A stretch of 64,000 bases of DNA from Thalassobacillus sp. CUG 92003 (GTDB lineage: Bacteria; Bacillota; Bacilli; Bacillales; Halobacillaceae). A program made the position numbers and the translations under genes. Numbering within the stretch: the stretch's first letter is position 1; every line of letters begins with the position of its first letter. Below, one piece after another: positions 43,435-52,135 of this stretch. Below the pieces are notes generated by a model. The model was not told the origin of the DNA and ran no database searches. It worked only from the letters and a program-made list of their open reading frames with translations. The DNA is taken from contig NZ_JABLSJ010000002.1 of assembly GCF_013618635.1 (NCBI RefSeq), positions 310,001-374,000 on the forward strand. Direction: 5' to 3'.

Positions 43435-44910
43435 TTCTGGCGGGCTTTCCAGAACGTCTATGCCATTTTCTTCTAACTGTTGCCATTCACCCGATAACTC
43501 TTGTTTATCTAAAACAACCGTTTCCAGGTTATCCAATTCCAATAGTGCTGATACATTTTCCGGTTGGACGTAAGGCGTGCGGATATCGAGATATCGTAAA
43601 GTGTCCAGATTACTGAAACTATTGAGATCCGCTCGTGCGTCCCGAATGGTCAACCTCTCCAGGTTAGGGATGCGAGCAAGGTGTTCTGCTGGAATAACGG
43701 TTCGTTCTAGCGTAATCGCTGAGAGCCCAGTCATCTCATTGTAGTAATCTGCTTTTGTTGCTTTAACTGAGAGCATACCACTACCAGAGTGGCTGACTGC
43801 CAATTGTCCCACTTGGTTCAAGTCTTGCCTTGTTACGTTCTGAGGTTCTTTACCTGCAGATTGAGCGATCGCCTCCACCATCGCTCCGCTAAAGCCGATT
43901 TGATATTTTTTCTGTGATTGGGCTTGACCGTCAACATAAACGAACCCATCTGACTTGAAGTTAACGGCACGTCTAGTTTCTCCATCTTCGGCTAAATACG
44001 TGTAAGATCCCGAACGCACACGGTCGTTACTGTCAAAGGTAAGTGTGAAACTGAGACCGATATGACCCTGCTTGAATTGGTCAAGTGATATATCGCCTTC
44101 CTCGTTAAATGAAAGGTCATCTGTAGCAAAATGGTAATATTCGCCTACCATTCTTTCACCTAAATCAACGACGTTTCGACGTGAATAGTTGCCACTGCCA
44201 AAAGCTTGCTTGGCCTGGCTGATGGTCATGCCGTATTGAAATTGACTTTGAATATCATCTGCTTTTGCTTGGACCTGTTCAAATGGCACACGCTCCGGTT
44301 CTTCGGATTCGGAGTCCTGTCCGTTATCGTTATTATTCGAGTTGTTATCTTGTGAGGTTCCCTCGTTTTGATTGTTGTCGTTAGAAGAGGGGTCGTTCGT
44401 GCTGTCATTACCGTCTGGTTGCTCAGAATCAGATCCTAGCTCTGGTTCAGACTCTGATTCGGCATCTGATTCGTTGTCTGTTTCACGCTCGGACTCGTTC
44501 TGTTGATTGTCGTCCCTGTTCGGTTGCTCTTGTTCATCGCTTTCCTGCCCGTTCTCATCTTCTTGTTCATCCGCCGTATCAGGTGTCGAGTCAGGTTCCT
44601 CCTCAGGAGTCTTTTCCAAATCAGGATCTTCATAAGAGCCCAAATCTTCCTTGCTTTCACTTTCGGGAGCATCCGTTATAGGCTTCGTAACAGATTCGAA
44701 CGGAGATTCTTCCGCTACAAAGTAGAAGCCGCCGCTCATCACACCTAAAAAAAGCAAAGCGGTTACCAATTTCGGCCAAAAATAATGCGTCCAGCTGCTA
44801 CGTCCAGCCATTTTTTTTTGGTTGTAGAAGCGTTCTTTGTCTTTATCGGTGAAAAGGGGCTTTTCCCCGATTTCTTTATCAATGGCTTTTTTCAGCTTCG
44901 TGTTATTCAT
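43432..44910 (-). CDS. Probable anti-sigma factor with extracellular LRR-like domain
   Basis: This 492-aa protein is encoded 8 bp into the end of an ECF sigma gene, the standard place for its anti-sigma factor. A short cytoplasmic part (1-45, MNNTKLKKAIDKEIGEKPLF...) precedes one membrane segment (about 46-66). An acidic, low-complexity linker rich in E, S, D, N and Q spans about 70-205. The extracytoplasmic C-terminal region (205-492) first shows GMTISQAKQAFGSGNYS, then leucine-rich-repeat-like units such as HLARIPNLERLTIRDARADL and FSNLDTLRYLDI. ATG 44910 follows GGGAGGG. The role is inferred from position and topology. Confidence 0.78.
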   Translation of the reverse strand: MNNTKLKKAIDKEIGEKPLFTDKDKERFYNQKKMAGRSSWTHYFWPKLVTALLFLGVMSGGFYFVAEESPFESVTKPITDAPESESKEDLGSYEDPDLEKTPEEEPDSTPDTADEQEDENGQESDEQEQPNRDDNQQNESERETDNESDAESESEPELGSDSEQPDGNDSTNDPSSNDNNQNEGTSQDNNSNNNDNGQDSESEEPERVPFEQVQAKADDIQSQFQYGMTISQAKQAFGSGNYSRRNVVDLGERMVGEYYHFATDDLSFNEEGDISLDQFKQGHIGLSFTLTFDSNDRVRSGSYTYLAEDGETRRAVNFKSDGFVYVDGQAQSQKKYQIGFSGAMVEAIAQSAGKEPQNVTRQDLNQVGQLAVSHSGSGMLSVKATKADYYNEMTGLSAITLERTVIPAEHLARIPNLERLTIRDARADLNSFSNLDTLRYLDIRTPYVQPENVSALLELDNLETVVLDKQELSGEWQQLEENGIDVLESPPE

Positions 44911-45451
44911 AGGATATTTCCCTCCCATCCATCTTCTCTTTTAGAAGATCTCTTGCCCGCTGCATGCGTGTTTTCACAGTTGAAACGGGCACCCCAGTCG
45001 TCTCTGCTATTTCGTGTTGCGTGTAATTTTGATGATACGTCAAAATCATGACTTCCCGATATTTGACCGGAAGATTTAAAATAGCCTGGGCGATTTCTCC
45101 CCAATGTTCGTCTTCGATAACGGCTTTTTCTGCACTTTGCTCATCGCCTTTATCTACCCATTGATCTTTTACGAGCTTAATACGATGTAAGGGAGATCGA
45201 AGGTAATCTTTGCAACGATTAATGGCAATCCGCATCGCCCATGTTTTCAATTGGGAGTCACCCTGGAATTGATCCCATTTCCGATAGATTTGAATTAGAA
45301 CTTCTTGAAAAATATCGTCAGTCGTGTGGAAGTTCTTAACGTATGTATAAATGGTGCGTTTAATGGCTTCACCATAGTGATTCATTATATATTCGATCGC
45401 TTGGTCGCGTGTGAGTTCTTTGTGCGGTTCAGGGTTTCCGGTCACCGGCAA
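44903..45451 (-). CDS. ECF sigma factor
   Basis: The 182-aa protein has sigma region 2 (about 15-85: DQAIEYIMNHYGEAIKRTIY, TTDDIFQEVLIQIYRKWDQF, LKTWAMRIAINRCKDYLR) and region 4 (about 125-175: LPVKYREVMILTYHQNYTQH, AETTGVPVSTVKTRMQRARD). It is the size of SigX/SigV-type extracytoplasmic-function sigma factors. Region 1.1 and 3 are absent, as expected. The start is TTG 45451 after AAGGGAG. It is co-transcribed with the anti-sigma gene. I found no convincing autoregulatory ECF promoter upstream; an extended -10 TGTATAAT at about 45527 suggests sigma-A expression. Confidence 0.93.
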   Translation of the reverse strand: MPVTGNPEPHKELTRDQAIEYIMNHYGEAIKRTIYTYVKNFHTTDDIFQEVLIQIYRKWDQFQGDSQLKTWAMRIAINRCKDYLRSPLHRIKLVKDQWVDKGDEQSAEKAVIEDEHWGEIAQAILNLPVKYREVMILTYHQNYTQHEIAETTGVPVSTVKTRMQRARDLLKEKMDGREISYE

Positions 45452-45678
45452 GTCACTCCCTTCAAATATATTAGACGATGCTCACGTATGTAAGGACTGA
45501 AATTTATAGAAAAATTCTCAAACATTATACATACCCATCTCACTTTGATTGAAACATGAAAAAGTAGAGCAATCAAAATCATAGCGGCTCTTTAGAGGGT
45601 CAAGTTTAAATGTTTTCGGATGCAGGGTATATTAGTAACTAACTCTGATAATAGATAAGGTACAGGTGCTTGCCACGC

Positions 45679-45897
45679 TTGGGCGGTTATGCGCCTTGCT
45701 TGGGCGATTATGCTCTCGACATGGGCGATTGTGGGTCGAATATGGGCGATTCATCCGCACTTGGGCGGTTATGCGCCTCCCTTGGGCGATTTTACCTTCC
45801 GCATGGGCGATTGTGTGGCAAACATGGGCGATTCATCCACACTTGGGCGGTTATACGCCTCCCTTGGGCGATTCCGACCACGCCTTGGTCGAATAGT
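45679..45897 (+). repeat. 21-bp phased GGGCG array with 82-bp higher-order unit
   Basis: TTGGGCG or ATGGGCG occurs with GGGCG at 45681, 45702, 45723, 45744, 45763, 45784, 45805, 45826, 45845 and 45866, plus a degenerate copy at 45887. Steps are 21, 21, 21, 19 bp, repeated, giving an 82-bp unit whose two full copies are about 85% identical. Open frames through it encode 7-residue periodic peptides in all three plus-strand frames and lack ribosome binding sites, so it is not coding. Confidence 0.85.
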
Positions 45898-45948
45898 CCT
45901 GGGGAGGGAACTGTAGGTTACATAAATGTAAAGAAGGGAGATGAAACG

Positions 45949-46134
45949 ATGCCGGAATCAGGACCAGGACCAGAAAGTGAATTGATGGGATTTCAAGCAA
46001 ACCCTAACGAATTTGGCAAATGCAATAATTGTGGGAAAGTATTGACCTCAAAGAAAGAAGAGAAGGTAAAATTATGTAAAGAGTGTCAAAAGCGGCATAA
46101 AGATCAACGACCTGACTATGGTGAAGCTGAATGA
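45949..46134 (+). CDS. Small zinc-ribbon protein
   Basis: This 61-aa protein has two CxxC knuckles, CNNCGK at residues 25-30 and CKECQK at 43-48, spaced to bind one zinc as a ribbon. The N-terminus is Pro/Gly/Glu-rich and flexible, and the C-terminus is charged. I cannot assign a partner or role. ATG 45949 follows AAGAAGGGAG. Upstream there is no gene on the same strand, only the 21-bp phased array that ends about 50 bp before the start, so transcription must begin in or after that array. It ends in a bidirectional terminator. Confidence 0.75.
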   Translation: MPESGPGPESELMGFQANPNEFGKCNNCGKVLTSKKEEKVKLCKECQKRHKDQRPDYGEAE

Positions 46135-46138
46135 CCAC

Positions 46139-46176
46139 AAAAAACCGCTGGGGTATTAGGACCCAAGCGGTTTTTT
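46139..46176. terminator. Bidirectional terminator
   Basis: AACCGCTGGGGT / ACCCAAGCGGTT (one mismatch) flanked by A- and T-tracts between convergent genes. Confidence 0.8.
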
Positions 46177-46216
46177 GTGTTGTTTATGTGGTTTCGCTAG
46201 ATAGAAGAGGGGCTGA

Positions 46217-46837
46217 TTAATATTGACGAAGAACGGCTCTGACGGGGCAGCCGTCAGCTTGTTCTGCTTTCAACGGAAAGGCCATGAGTTCGTAGCTTCC
46301 TGGCGCGACATGATCCAGTACAATACCTTCTAATATGAGGACGTCATTGGCATTCATAGACTGGTGCGCTTTAAGGTCTTTGCTGTTTTCAGGGTCAACT
46401 GAGGGTCCGTCTACACCGATTAAATCGATTCCATTTTCTTTGAGATACGTTCCGAGGTTTTCGTCTAGCACAATGTAATCCCCTGGGAATTGGCTGCGAT
46501 CTTCCCATGTATTGGAGCGGATCAAAAGCTTACTGACACCGGTAAGTTCAAAGGCGGCTAAATCCTCTGCTGTCACGACGTCTTTTCCTTCCATATTGAC
46601 GACAAGTGCGTCGCCTATGAACCGGTCAACCGGGATGTCCGCAATCTTCAATCCATCGTTATCATAATGAAATGGAGCATCCACATGGGTAGCTGTATGG
46701 GCGCTCATTTGTAAGTGCCCCACATTTACCGCACCTGTTTCTTCCATCGTAGCCGATAAACCATAGTGAAAGGAGTGATCTCCGGGCCAGGGGGGTGTTT
46801 GATTATTCAATGTCATTGAAATATCGATGAGTTTCAT
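46217..46837 (-). CDS. kynB: Kynurenine formamidase (arylformamidase)
   Basis: The 206-aa cyclase-family metalloenzyme hydrolyses N-formylkynurenine to kynurenine and formate. The metal-binding HTATHVDAPFH (about 48-58) is the family signature, and the N-terminus KLIDISMTLNNQTPPWPGD is typical of bacterial KynB. The catalytic His/Glu region near 160-172 (GSYELMA preceded by LEGIVLDHVAPG) is present. ATG 46837 lies after AAGGAGG; the frame extends eight codons further without need. It follows kynU by 10 bp in one operon. Confidence 0.93.
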   Translation of the reverse strand: MKLIDISMTLNNQTPPWPGDHSFHYGLSATMEETGAVNVGHLQMSAHTATHVDAPFHYDNDGLKIADIPVDRFIGDALVVNMEGKDVVTAEDLAAFELTGVSKLLIRSNTWEDRSQFPGDYIVLDENLGTYLKENGIDLIGVDGPSVDPENSKDLKAHQSMNANDVLILEGIVLDHVAPGSYELMAFPLKAEQADGCPVRAVLRQY

Positions 46838-46847
46838 AGTTTCCTCC

Positions 46848-48128
46848 TTACGCGATAACACCGCGTTCTTTTTTGTATTGTTTAAAGAGCTCGTTCTCCA
46901 TTATGGAGCGAAGTCGCTTAACCATATCATACACGTCTGTAAAAGTAGTGTATAACGCGGTTGGGGCTAAACGGATGACGTTAGGTGAACGGAAATCGGG
47001 TATGACGTCTTTATCTTTTAACGCTTTGCATATTCGCACAGCTTCAGGGTGTTCTAAACTGACGTGGCCGCCCCTGCGTTCCTGCTCGATCGGGTTCGCA
47101 ATGGAAAAGTCGTAGTCTTTCAGCTCTTGCTGGATCAAGTCCATCATTAAACGGGTTTGCCACAGTGATTTTTCGCGCAGCCGTTCGATACCGGCTTCGT
47201 TGAACATCTCAAGGGAGCCGAGCAGGGGAGCGGAACTTAAAATATGGGGGGTTCCGATTTGGAAAGCTCCTGCAGTTTCGGCAGGTGTCAGGTCGTGTTC
47301 CATGTCGAATTGTTTATCTTTACGCGAGCTGAACCACCCGGCCAATCCCGGCGTTCTGCCAGCGTGCTTGTTATGGACAAACAACCCTCCAACGCCTCCA
47401 GGGCCGCTATTCAAGTATTTATAGGTGCACCATACAGCAAAATCCGCTCCGATGTCATGGAGCTCATGGGGGAGAGCCCCGATGGAATGAGCGAGATCCC
47501 ATCCGATGGTGATATTTTTTTCCCGTGCCGCTTCCGTTACTTTTTTCATGTCAAGCAACTGCCCGCTGCGGTAAAGGACGGATGGAAGCAGGATAAGCGC
47601 TACATCGTCTGTCATGGCTTGCAGGATGTCCGCTTCATCCAATGTACGTTGGTCGTGACTCTCGATTTGGATGAGATGGGTCTCAGGATCATAGCCGTGG
47701 AGGGTCAATTGGCTTTTTAGTGCATAAATATCAGACGGAAAATTCAGCGCATCAGCCATGATTTTCGTTTTGCTTCCCTCTGGCTTGTAGAAAGTAGCAA
47801 TAAGCTGGTGAAGATTTGTCGTAATCGATCCTGTGCTCACGACTTCATCTGGTTTTGCACCGATGAGGGGCGCTGTTAACCTCCCCAGTTTTTCAGACAT
47901 GTAATACCACGGCTCCTGGCCTTCGCTCCACCCATCGATGCCATGAACCTTCCAATCTTCAAGTGACTGCAGCAGCGCGGTTTCTGCCCGCTTGGATAAT
48001 AAGCCGAGTGAATTGCCATCCAGGTAAAGCGTGCCGGGATTTATGTAGAATTCCTGCTTGTAATCAGAAAGCGGATCCGTCTCATCAAGCAAAAGGGTGT
48101 CTTGTCGTGTGATTTCAGGCTGTGTCAT
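46848..48128 (-). CDS. kynU: Kynureninase
   Basis: This 426-aa PLP enzyme cleaves kynurenine to anthranilate and alanine. The PLP lysine lies in [16 protein letters not shown] (about 230-245), and [12 protein letters not shown] near the N-terminus and [17 protein letters not shown] (about 203-219, with the PLP-ring Asp) are kept. It is the first gene of kynU-kynB, with AAAGGAGG before ATG 48128. I see no kynurenine monooxygenase, so the pathway probably ends at anthranilate rather than feeding NAD synthesis. Confidence 0.95.
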   Translation of the reverse strand: MTQPEITRQDTLLLDETDPLSDYKQEFYINPGTLYLDGNSLGLLSKRAETALLQSLEDWKVHGIDGWSEGQEPWYYMSEKLGRLTAPLIGAKPDEVVSTGSITTNLHQLIATFYKPEGSKTKIMADALNFPSDIYALKSQLTLHGYDPETHLIQIESHDQRTLDEADILQAMTDDVALILLPSVLYRSGQLLDMKKVTEAAREKNITIGWDLAHSIGALPHELHDIGADFAVWCTYKYLNSGPGGVGGLFVHNKHAGRTPGLAGWFSSRKDKQFDMEHDLTPAETAGAFQIGTPHILSSAPLLGSLEMFNEAGIERLREKSLWQTRLMMDLIQQELKDYDFSIANPIEQERRGGHVSLEHPEAVRICKALKDKDVIPDFRSPNVIRLAPTALYTTFTDVYDMVKRLRSIMENELFKQYKKERGVIA

Positions 48129-48190
48129 CGTTTGGCCTCCTTTCTTTCAGTATAACGTAAAGCGGGACCGATGGGTTATTCATGCACATC

Positions 48191-50329
48191 TCAAATGATC
48201 CCATGTTTGGTTAATACAGCGCGAAGGACCCGGTACGTGTACGTGTTTGGTAATGCTTCCTTAATAGGTTTGAGTTTGGTTTCTTCTAGTTGGTTTTGGG
48301 CCTGTAGCACTTCAGCTTCCTGCGCGTCTGTAAACCATTCACTCCAATCGATTGTAGCTCCATCTTTAACGGCTCGAAAAATATGATTTTCCACTGTGAT
48401 CTCTGTAATCCCTCGTTCGGTCGCGACCGCTTCAATAGGCAGCTGGTCTGTTTGCCACATGCGAAAAGAAATGAGGTGACTGGGGCCCTTGTCGTTACGA
48501 TCAACAGGCTGCTTTTTTACTGGAGCGGCCGGTTCGGATGGAGGAACGGGTTGGGCATGCTGCTGCCACGGTGTTAACGCTTCTAAAAATAATTCGCCAT
48601 AATGGTCGAATTTTATCTCCCCGATGCCTTTGATGTTAAGCATCTGTTCTTTCGTTTGCGGTATATAGCGCGCCAAATCTTTCAATGTAGCATCTGAAAA
48701 CACCACATAAGGCGGAAGGCCGTCATGGTCTGCAATGGACTTACGAAGCTGCCGAAGCTCTTCGAATAGGGCTTCATCATAATCAACCTCAACGGTGGCT
48801 GTAGGTTTACTTGCTATCATCCATACTTCGTCATTTCCTTTTAGCACATCGACGGCTTGTTGTGTCAGGCTCAAAGTCGGATAGCGGCCATTGCCGGGAG
48901 TCAAGAGGTTTTCTGCCGTTAAGAAATGAATGAGGTTGACGATTTCTTTTTCATTGTATTGCGACAATACGCCGTACGTCGATAGACGATCGAACTTGAA
49001 CGAGCGGACTTTCTGGTCCTTGGATCCACGTAACACCTTAGCTGTCAGTCCCGCCCCGAATTTTTCTCCCATGCGTTTGACACACGAGAGAATCTTTTGA
49101 GCTTCCTGGGTCATATTCTCCTGTTCCCCTGTATACGTGCAGTTGGTGCATTTCCCGCAGGCCTCATGGGGGAACGGGTTATTGAAATAATCCAGGATAT
49201 ACTGCTGTAAGCACCGGTGAGTATGGCAATAGTTGACCATGGATTGAAGTTTTTCATATTCGTTGACTTTTTTATTGTCTTCTAAATGCGATTGCTCAAT
49301 CAAATATTTTTGCAGATGGATATCCTGACCTGAGAATAGCAGAATGCAGTCGCTTGGCTCTCCATCCCGCCCAGCGCGGCCTGCCTCTTGATAATAGGAC
49401 TCAATATTCATCGGCAGTGAATAATGCATGACAAATCGAACATTGGATTTGTCGATGCCCATGCCAAATGCATTGGTTGCCACGATCAAAGGTGTTTCAT
49501 CCTGAACAAAATCAGTCTGTGCCTGTTTTCTGTTAAGCTCACTCATCCCCGCGTGATATTTCCCCACCTGATATCCTTTTTTGGAAAGAAAATGCTGGAG
49601 CTGGTCCGCATTCTTCCGGGTGGCGGTATAAATGATGCCTGACTCGTGAGGGCGTTTGTCCAAGTATTCCTTTAAAAACTCACGTTTATCCCGTCCTTTG
49701 ACAATCTGAAAAGCTAGATTTTCCCGGGCGAAGCCGGTATTGACAATGTGGTCTTCTTCAACATGAATCAAGTGTTGAATATCACGGACGACCTCCTGGG
49801 TAGCGGTGGCTGTCAAAGCCATGATCACAGGAAGGTTACGCAAACTATGGATAGTGGAGACGATTGAACGGTAACTAGGACGGAAATCATGTCCCCATTG
49901 GGATATGCAATGGGCTTCGTCAAACGCAATTAAAGCCAAAGGTGTTTTTTGAACGGCGTTCATAAAATTAGGCGCATCGAACCTTTCAGGAGCGACGTAA
50001 ACAAATTGATAATCTCCATTTTGCATAGCTTGCACCCGGCTGCGTTGCTCGTCATGGCTCAGCGAGCTATTGATATAGGTCGCGTCGATGCCTAGAGCCG
50101 TCAGTCCGTCCACCTGATCCTTCATTAAGGAAATCAAGGGCGAGATAATGATCGCTATGCCTGATTTTACAAGACCCGGGATTTGATAACATAAGGATTT
50201 ACCGCCTCCCGTTGGCATCACAGCTAGCGTATTTGCATCGTTTAATACTCTATTTATTATGTTTTCCTGCCCTGGGCGGAACGAGGAATATCCATAGTAT
50301 TCGCTCAGTATCTGTTTAGCATTTTCCAT
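48191..50329 (-). CDS. recQ: RecQ DNA helicase
   Basis: The 712-aa ATP-dependent 3'-5' helicase has Walker A MPTGGGKSLCYQ (about 36-47), DEAH box FDEAHCISQWGHDFRPSY, and QEAGRAGRDGEPSD of motif VI. The RecQ zinc-binding cysteines (CGKCTNC), an RQC winged helix (about 390-500), an HRDC domain (about 510-590) and a C-terminal HTH-like extension (about 625-712) follow. It acts in recombination and replication repair. I place the start at ATG 50329, because the ATG at 50341 is directly adjacent to the AAAAAGG site. It is separate from the kyn operon (62 bp). Confidence 0.93.
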   Translation of the reverse strand: MENAKQILSEYYGYSSFRPGQENIINRVLNDANTLAVMPTGGGKSLCYQIPGLVKSGIAIIISPLISLMKDQVDGLTALGIDATYINSSLSHDEQRSRVQAMQNGDYQFVYVAPERFDAPNFMNAVQKTPLALIAFDEAHCISQWGHDFRPSYRSIVSTIHSLRNLPVIMALTATATQEVVRDIQHLIHVEEDHIVNTGFARENLAFQIVKGRDKREFLKEYLDKRPHESGIIYTATRKNADQLQHFLSKKGYQVGKYHAGMSELNRKQAQTDFVQDETPLIVATNAFGMGIDKSNVRFVMHYSLPMNIESYYQEAGRAGRDGEPSDCILLFSGQDIHLQKYLIEQSHLEDNKKVNEYEKLQSMVNYCHTHRCLQQYILDYFNNPFPHEACGKCTNCTYTGEQENMTQEAQKILSCVKRMGEKFGAGLTAKVLRGSKDQKVRSFKFDRLSTYGVLSQYNEKEIVNLIHFLTAENLLTPGNGRYPTLSLTQQAVDVLKGNDEVWMIASKPTATVEVDYDEALFEELRQLRKSIADHDGLPPYVVFSDATLKDLARYIPQTKEQMLNIKGIGEIKFDHYGELFLEALTPWQQHAQPVPPSEPAAPVKKQPVDRNDKGPSHLISFRMWQTDQLPIEAVATERGITEITVENHIFRAVKDGATIDWSEWFTDAQEAEVLQAQNQLEETKLKPIKEALPNTYTYRVLRAVLTKHGII

Positions 50330-50446
50330 GGCATGGCTCATCCTTTTTAAATTCTTTTTTTATCCTATCATGTTTCGCCAGTTTTGAAAGGGGAAAAATC
50401 TTTATGTAGCTATTAAACTGGAAGTAAGTGTAAGGAGCGTAAAAAC

Positions 50447-51385
50447 ATGAAAGCTGTTGTTATAGAAGCATATGGAGATAAGGACCAATTGGTAGAGAAA
50501 CAAGGAGAAGTCCCTGAAATAAACGCGGATCAAGTGTTGGTGGAAGTACACGCGACTTCGATCAACCCGATTGATTGGAAGTTGCGCGAAGGCTATCTTA
50601 AAGAAATGCTCGATTTTGATTTTCCGATTACACTTGGCTGGGACGTGGCAGGTGTCGTTGCTGAGACAGGGGCAATCGTAACAAAATTCAAAGAAGGCGA
50701 CCGTGTATTCGCGCGTCCTGAACTGACACGGTTTGGTACGTATGCGGAGTATGCACCGGTCGATGAAGATTTACTTGCACACTTGCCGGATTCGATTCCA
50801 TTTGAAGAAGGTGCAGCGGTTCCGCTGGCTGGTTTAACCGCACGACAGTGTCTGGTGGATGTCGGAAATGTAGCAGAAGGGGATCGGGTGTTAATTCACG
50901 CAGGTTCAGGCGGAGTCGGCAGTTTTGCTATTCAGATCGCGAAAGCACGCGGCGCTTATGTAGCTGCTACTGCTAGCGGTGAAAATGAGGTGTGGGTTAA
51001 AGCGTTAGGTGTCGATCGTTTTATCAACTATGAAATGGAAAATTTTCATAAAGCGTTGGAAGGGTTTGACTTTGTGCTTGATACGTTAGGAGGAGAAGTC
51101 CAGGAGAACAGTTATCAGGTATTGAAACAAGGTGGAACACTTGCCTCTATCGTTCAAAAGCCGAATGAAGACAAAGCTGCCGAATACGGCGTGACCGCTG
51201 CGAGTGTGTGGCTCCAGCCTGACGGGGAGAATCTTGCCGAGTTGGCAGAATTGATGAATAAAGGCATGCTTACGGCCGTGGTCGGGCATCGTTATGATTT
51301 TTCACAAACGGGATTAAGAGATGCTCATGCCGCAAGTGAGTCGCATCATGCTAAAGGAAAAATCGTGATTCCGATTCATTCATGA
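50447..51385 (+). CDS. Zinc-free MDR oxidoreductase (quinone reductase-like)
   Basis: The 312-aa protein is a medium-chain dehydrogenase/reductase of the NADP-dependent quinone oxidoreductase type. It has the N-terminal GroES-like fold with SINPIDWKLREG (about 38-49) and a Rossmann motif HAGSGGVGSFAIQIAK (about 149-164). Zinc-binding cysteines of alcohol dehydrogenases are absent. It likely reduces quinones or activated alkenes with NADPH. ATG follows AAGGAG and the gene is a single unit with its own terminator, divergent from recQ. Confidence 0.9.
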   Translation: MKAVVIEAYGDKDQLVEKQGEVPEINADQVLVEVHATSINPIDWKLREGYLKEMLDFDFPITLGWDVAGVVAETGAIVTKFKEGDRVFARPELTRFGTYAEYAPVDEDLLAHLPDSIPFEEGAAVPLAGLTARQCLVDVGNVAEGDRVLIHAGSGGVGSFAIQIAKARGAYVAATASGENEVWVKALGVDRFINYEMENFHKALEGFDFVLDTLGGEVQENSYQVLKQGGTLASIVQKPNEDKAAEYGVTAASVWLQPDGENLAELAELMNKGMLTAVVGHRYDFSQTGLRDAHAASESHHAKGKIVIPIHS

Positions 51386-51394
51386 TATAATAAT

Positions 51395-51440
51395 AGCACC
51401 AGATAGTTTCCAAGTGTTAACTATTTGGTGCTTTTTTTAA
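51395..51440 (+). terminator. Terminator of MDR gene
   Basis: AGCACCAGATAGTT / AACTATTTGGTGCT hairpin followed by TTTTTTT. Confidence 0.88.
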
Positions 51441-51521
51441 GATAGTACTGTTAAATGTTGTAGGTGATGGACCACACGAGCATTCCTCAAATATTGGTCA
51501 GGAATCTGTAAGAAATGACGG

Positions 51522-51841
51522 GGTTCGTTAATTTTAAAAGGGTGAGGGGTGGCTTTGAAACAACTCGCTTTCCTGCGGGGCACCGGCGAGCCTCCTTTTC
51601 CTGGTGGTTTGCGCTAAATGGAAGAGCTGCCTTATTTTATCCAGCTGCGGCGTCTAGCGGCTAGTGTGACTTCCCTCGCTTCTGTGCGATAAGTCAACAT
51701 CGAATCACGTCGTTCTTCGTGTTTCCTTTATCTCCTCCAGCTCAGTCCAGTCCATACGCCGCTGACCAAGACGCCTCCGCTTTCAGAGGGGAGTCTCGCC
51801 GTTTCAAAGCCACCCCTATCGATATTGCAATTGGACGAACC
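51522..51841 (-). repeat. Bipartite palindromic element, family B copy 3 (internally deleted)
   Basis: Outer arms GGTTCGTT (51522-51529) / GACGAACC (51834-51841, one mismatch) and perfect 16-bp inner arms GGGGTGGCTTTGAAAC (51546-51561) / GTTTCAAAGCCACCCC (51801-51816), with 16-17 bp spacers. Compared with copy 2 about 50-60 bp are missing from the GC-rich left interior, while the right half is nearly identical. Confidence 0.85.
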
Positions 51842-51911
51842 CGGGCATAGAGTGGATCGTGTTTTAGAACGATTCTCGTGCATGAAACACTCTGGAAACT
51901 TAAAGCATCTG

Positions 51912-52079
51912 ATGTTTCCGTGCTACTTTATGAAAAGCCAGAAGGCCCGCTCACCAGGTCTTTGAGGCAATTCACCAAACGCCTGCAAGAACTTGTGAAT
52001 CTCTGGGCCTTCCAACGCCATCGCTCTCAACAGGCATTACTAGATTTTAGTATTCCATAAACGAGATTATAGGAAACAT
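51912..52079. repeat. Degenerate bipartite palindrome, family C copy 2
   Basis: Outer arms ATGTTTCC (51912-51919) / GGAAACAT (52072-52079) and inner arms GAAGGCCC (51941-51948) / GGGCCTTC (52005-52012). The left end (GATGTTTCCGTGCTAC) matches the left end of family C at 31249 onward; the right spacer is enlarged. Confidence 0.55.
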
Positions 52080-52135
52080 GCGATTTAACAGAGCCAAGGT
52101 TTAAATTCATCTATCATTCAAAAAGGAGGCTGTTA

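Larger units (their letters stand above)
51441..52135. other. Repeat-filled intergenic region
   Basis: The gap holds family-B copy 3 and a degenerate family-C element. The open frame at 51878-52060 crosses the latter and has no ribosome binding site. I see no gene. Confidence 0.6.

Noticed and set aside
45679-45897. CRISPR array
   Set aside because: Conserved cores are only 7-10 bp at 21-bp steps, there are no uniform spacers and no cas genes nearby.
45666-45948. Plus-strand open frames with 7-residue periodic peptides
   Set aside because: All three frames are open because the array period is a multiple of three; there is no ribosome binding site and no family resemblance. Only the zinc-ribbon end is real.
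51878-52060. 60-codon open frame
   Set aside because: It covers the degenerate family-C palindrome and lacks a ribosome binding site.
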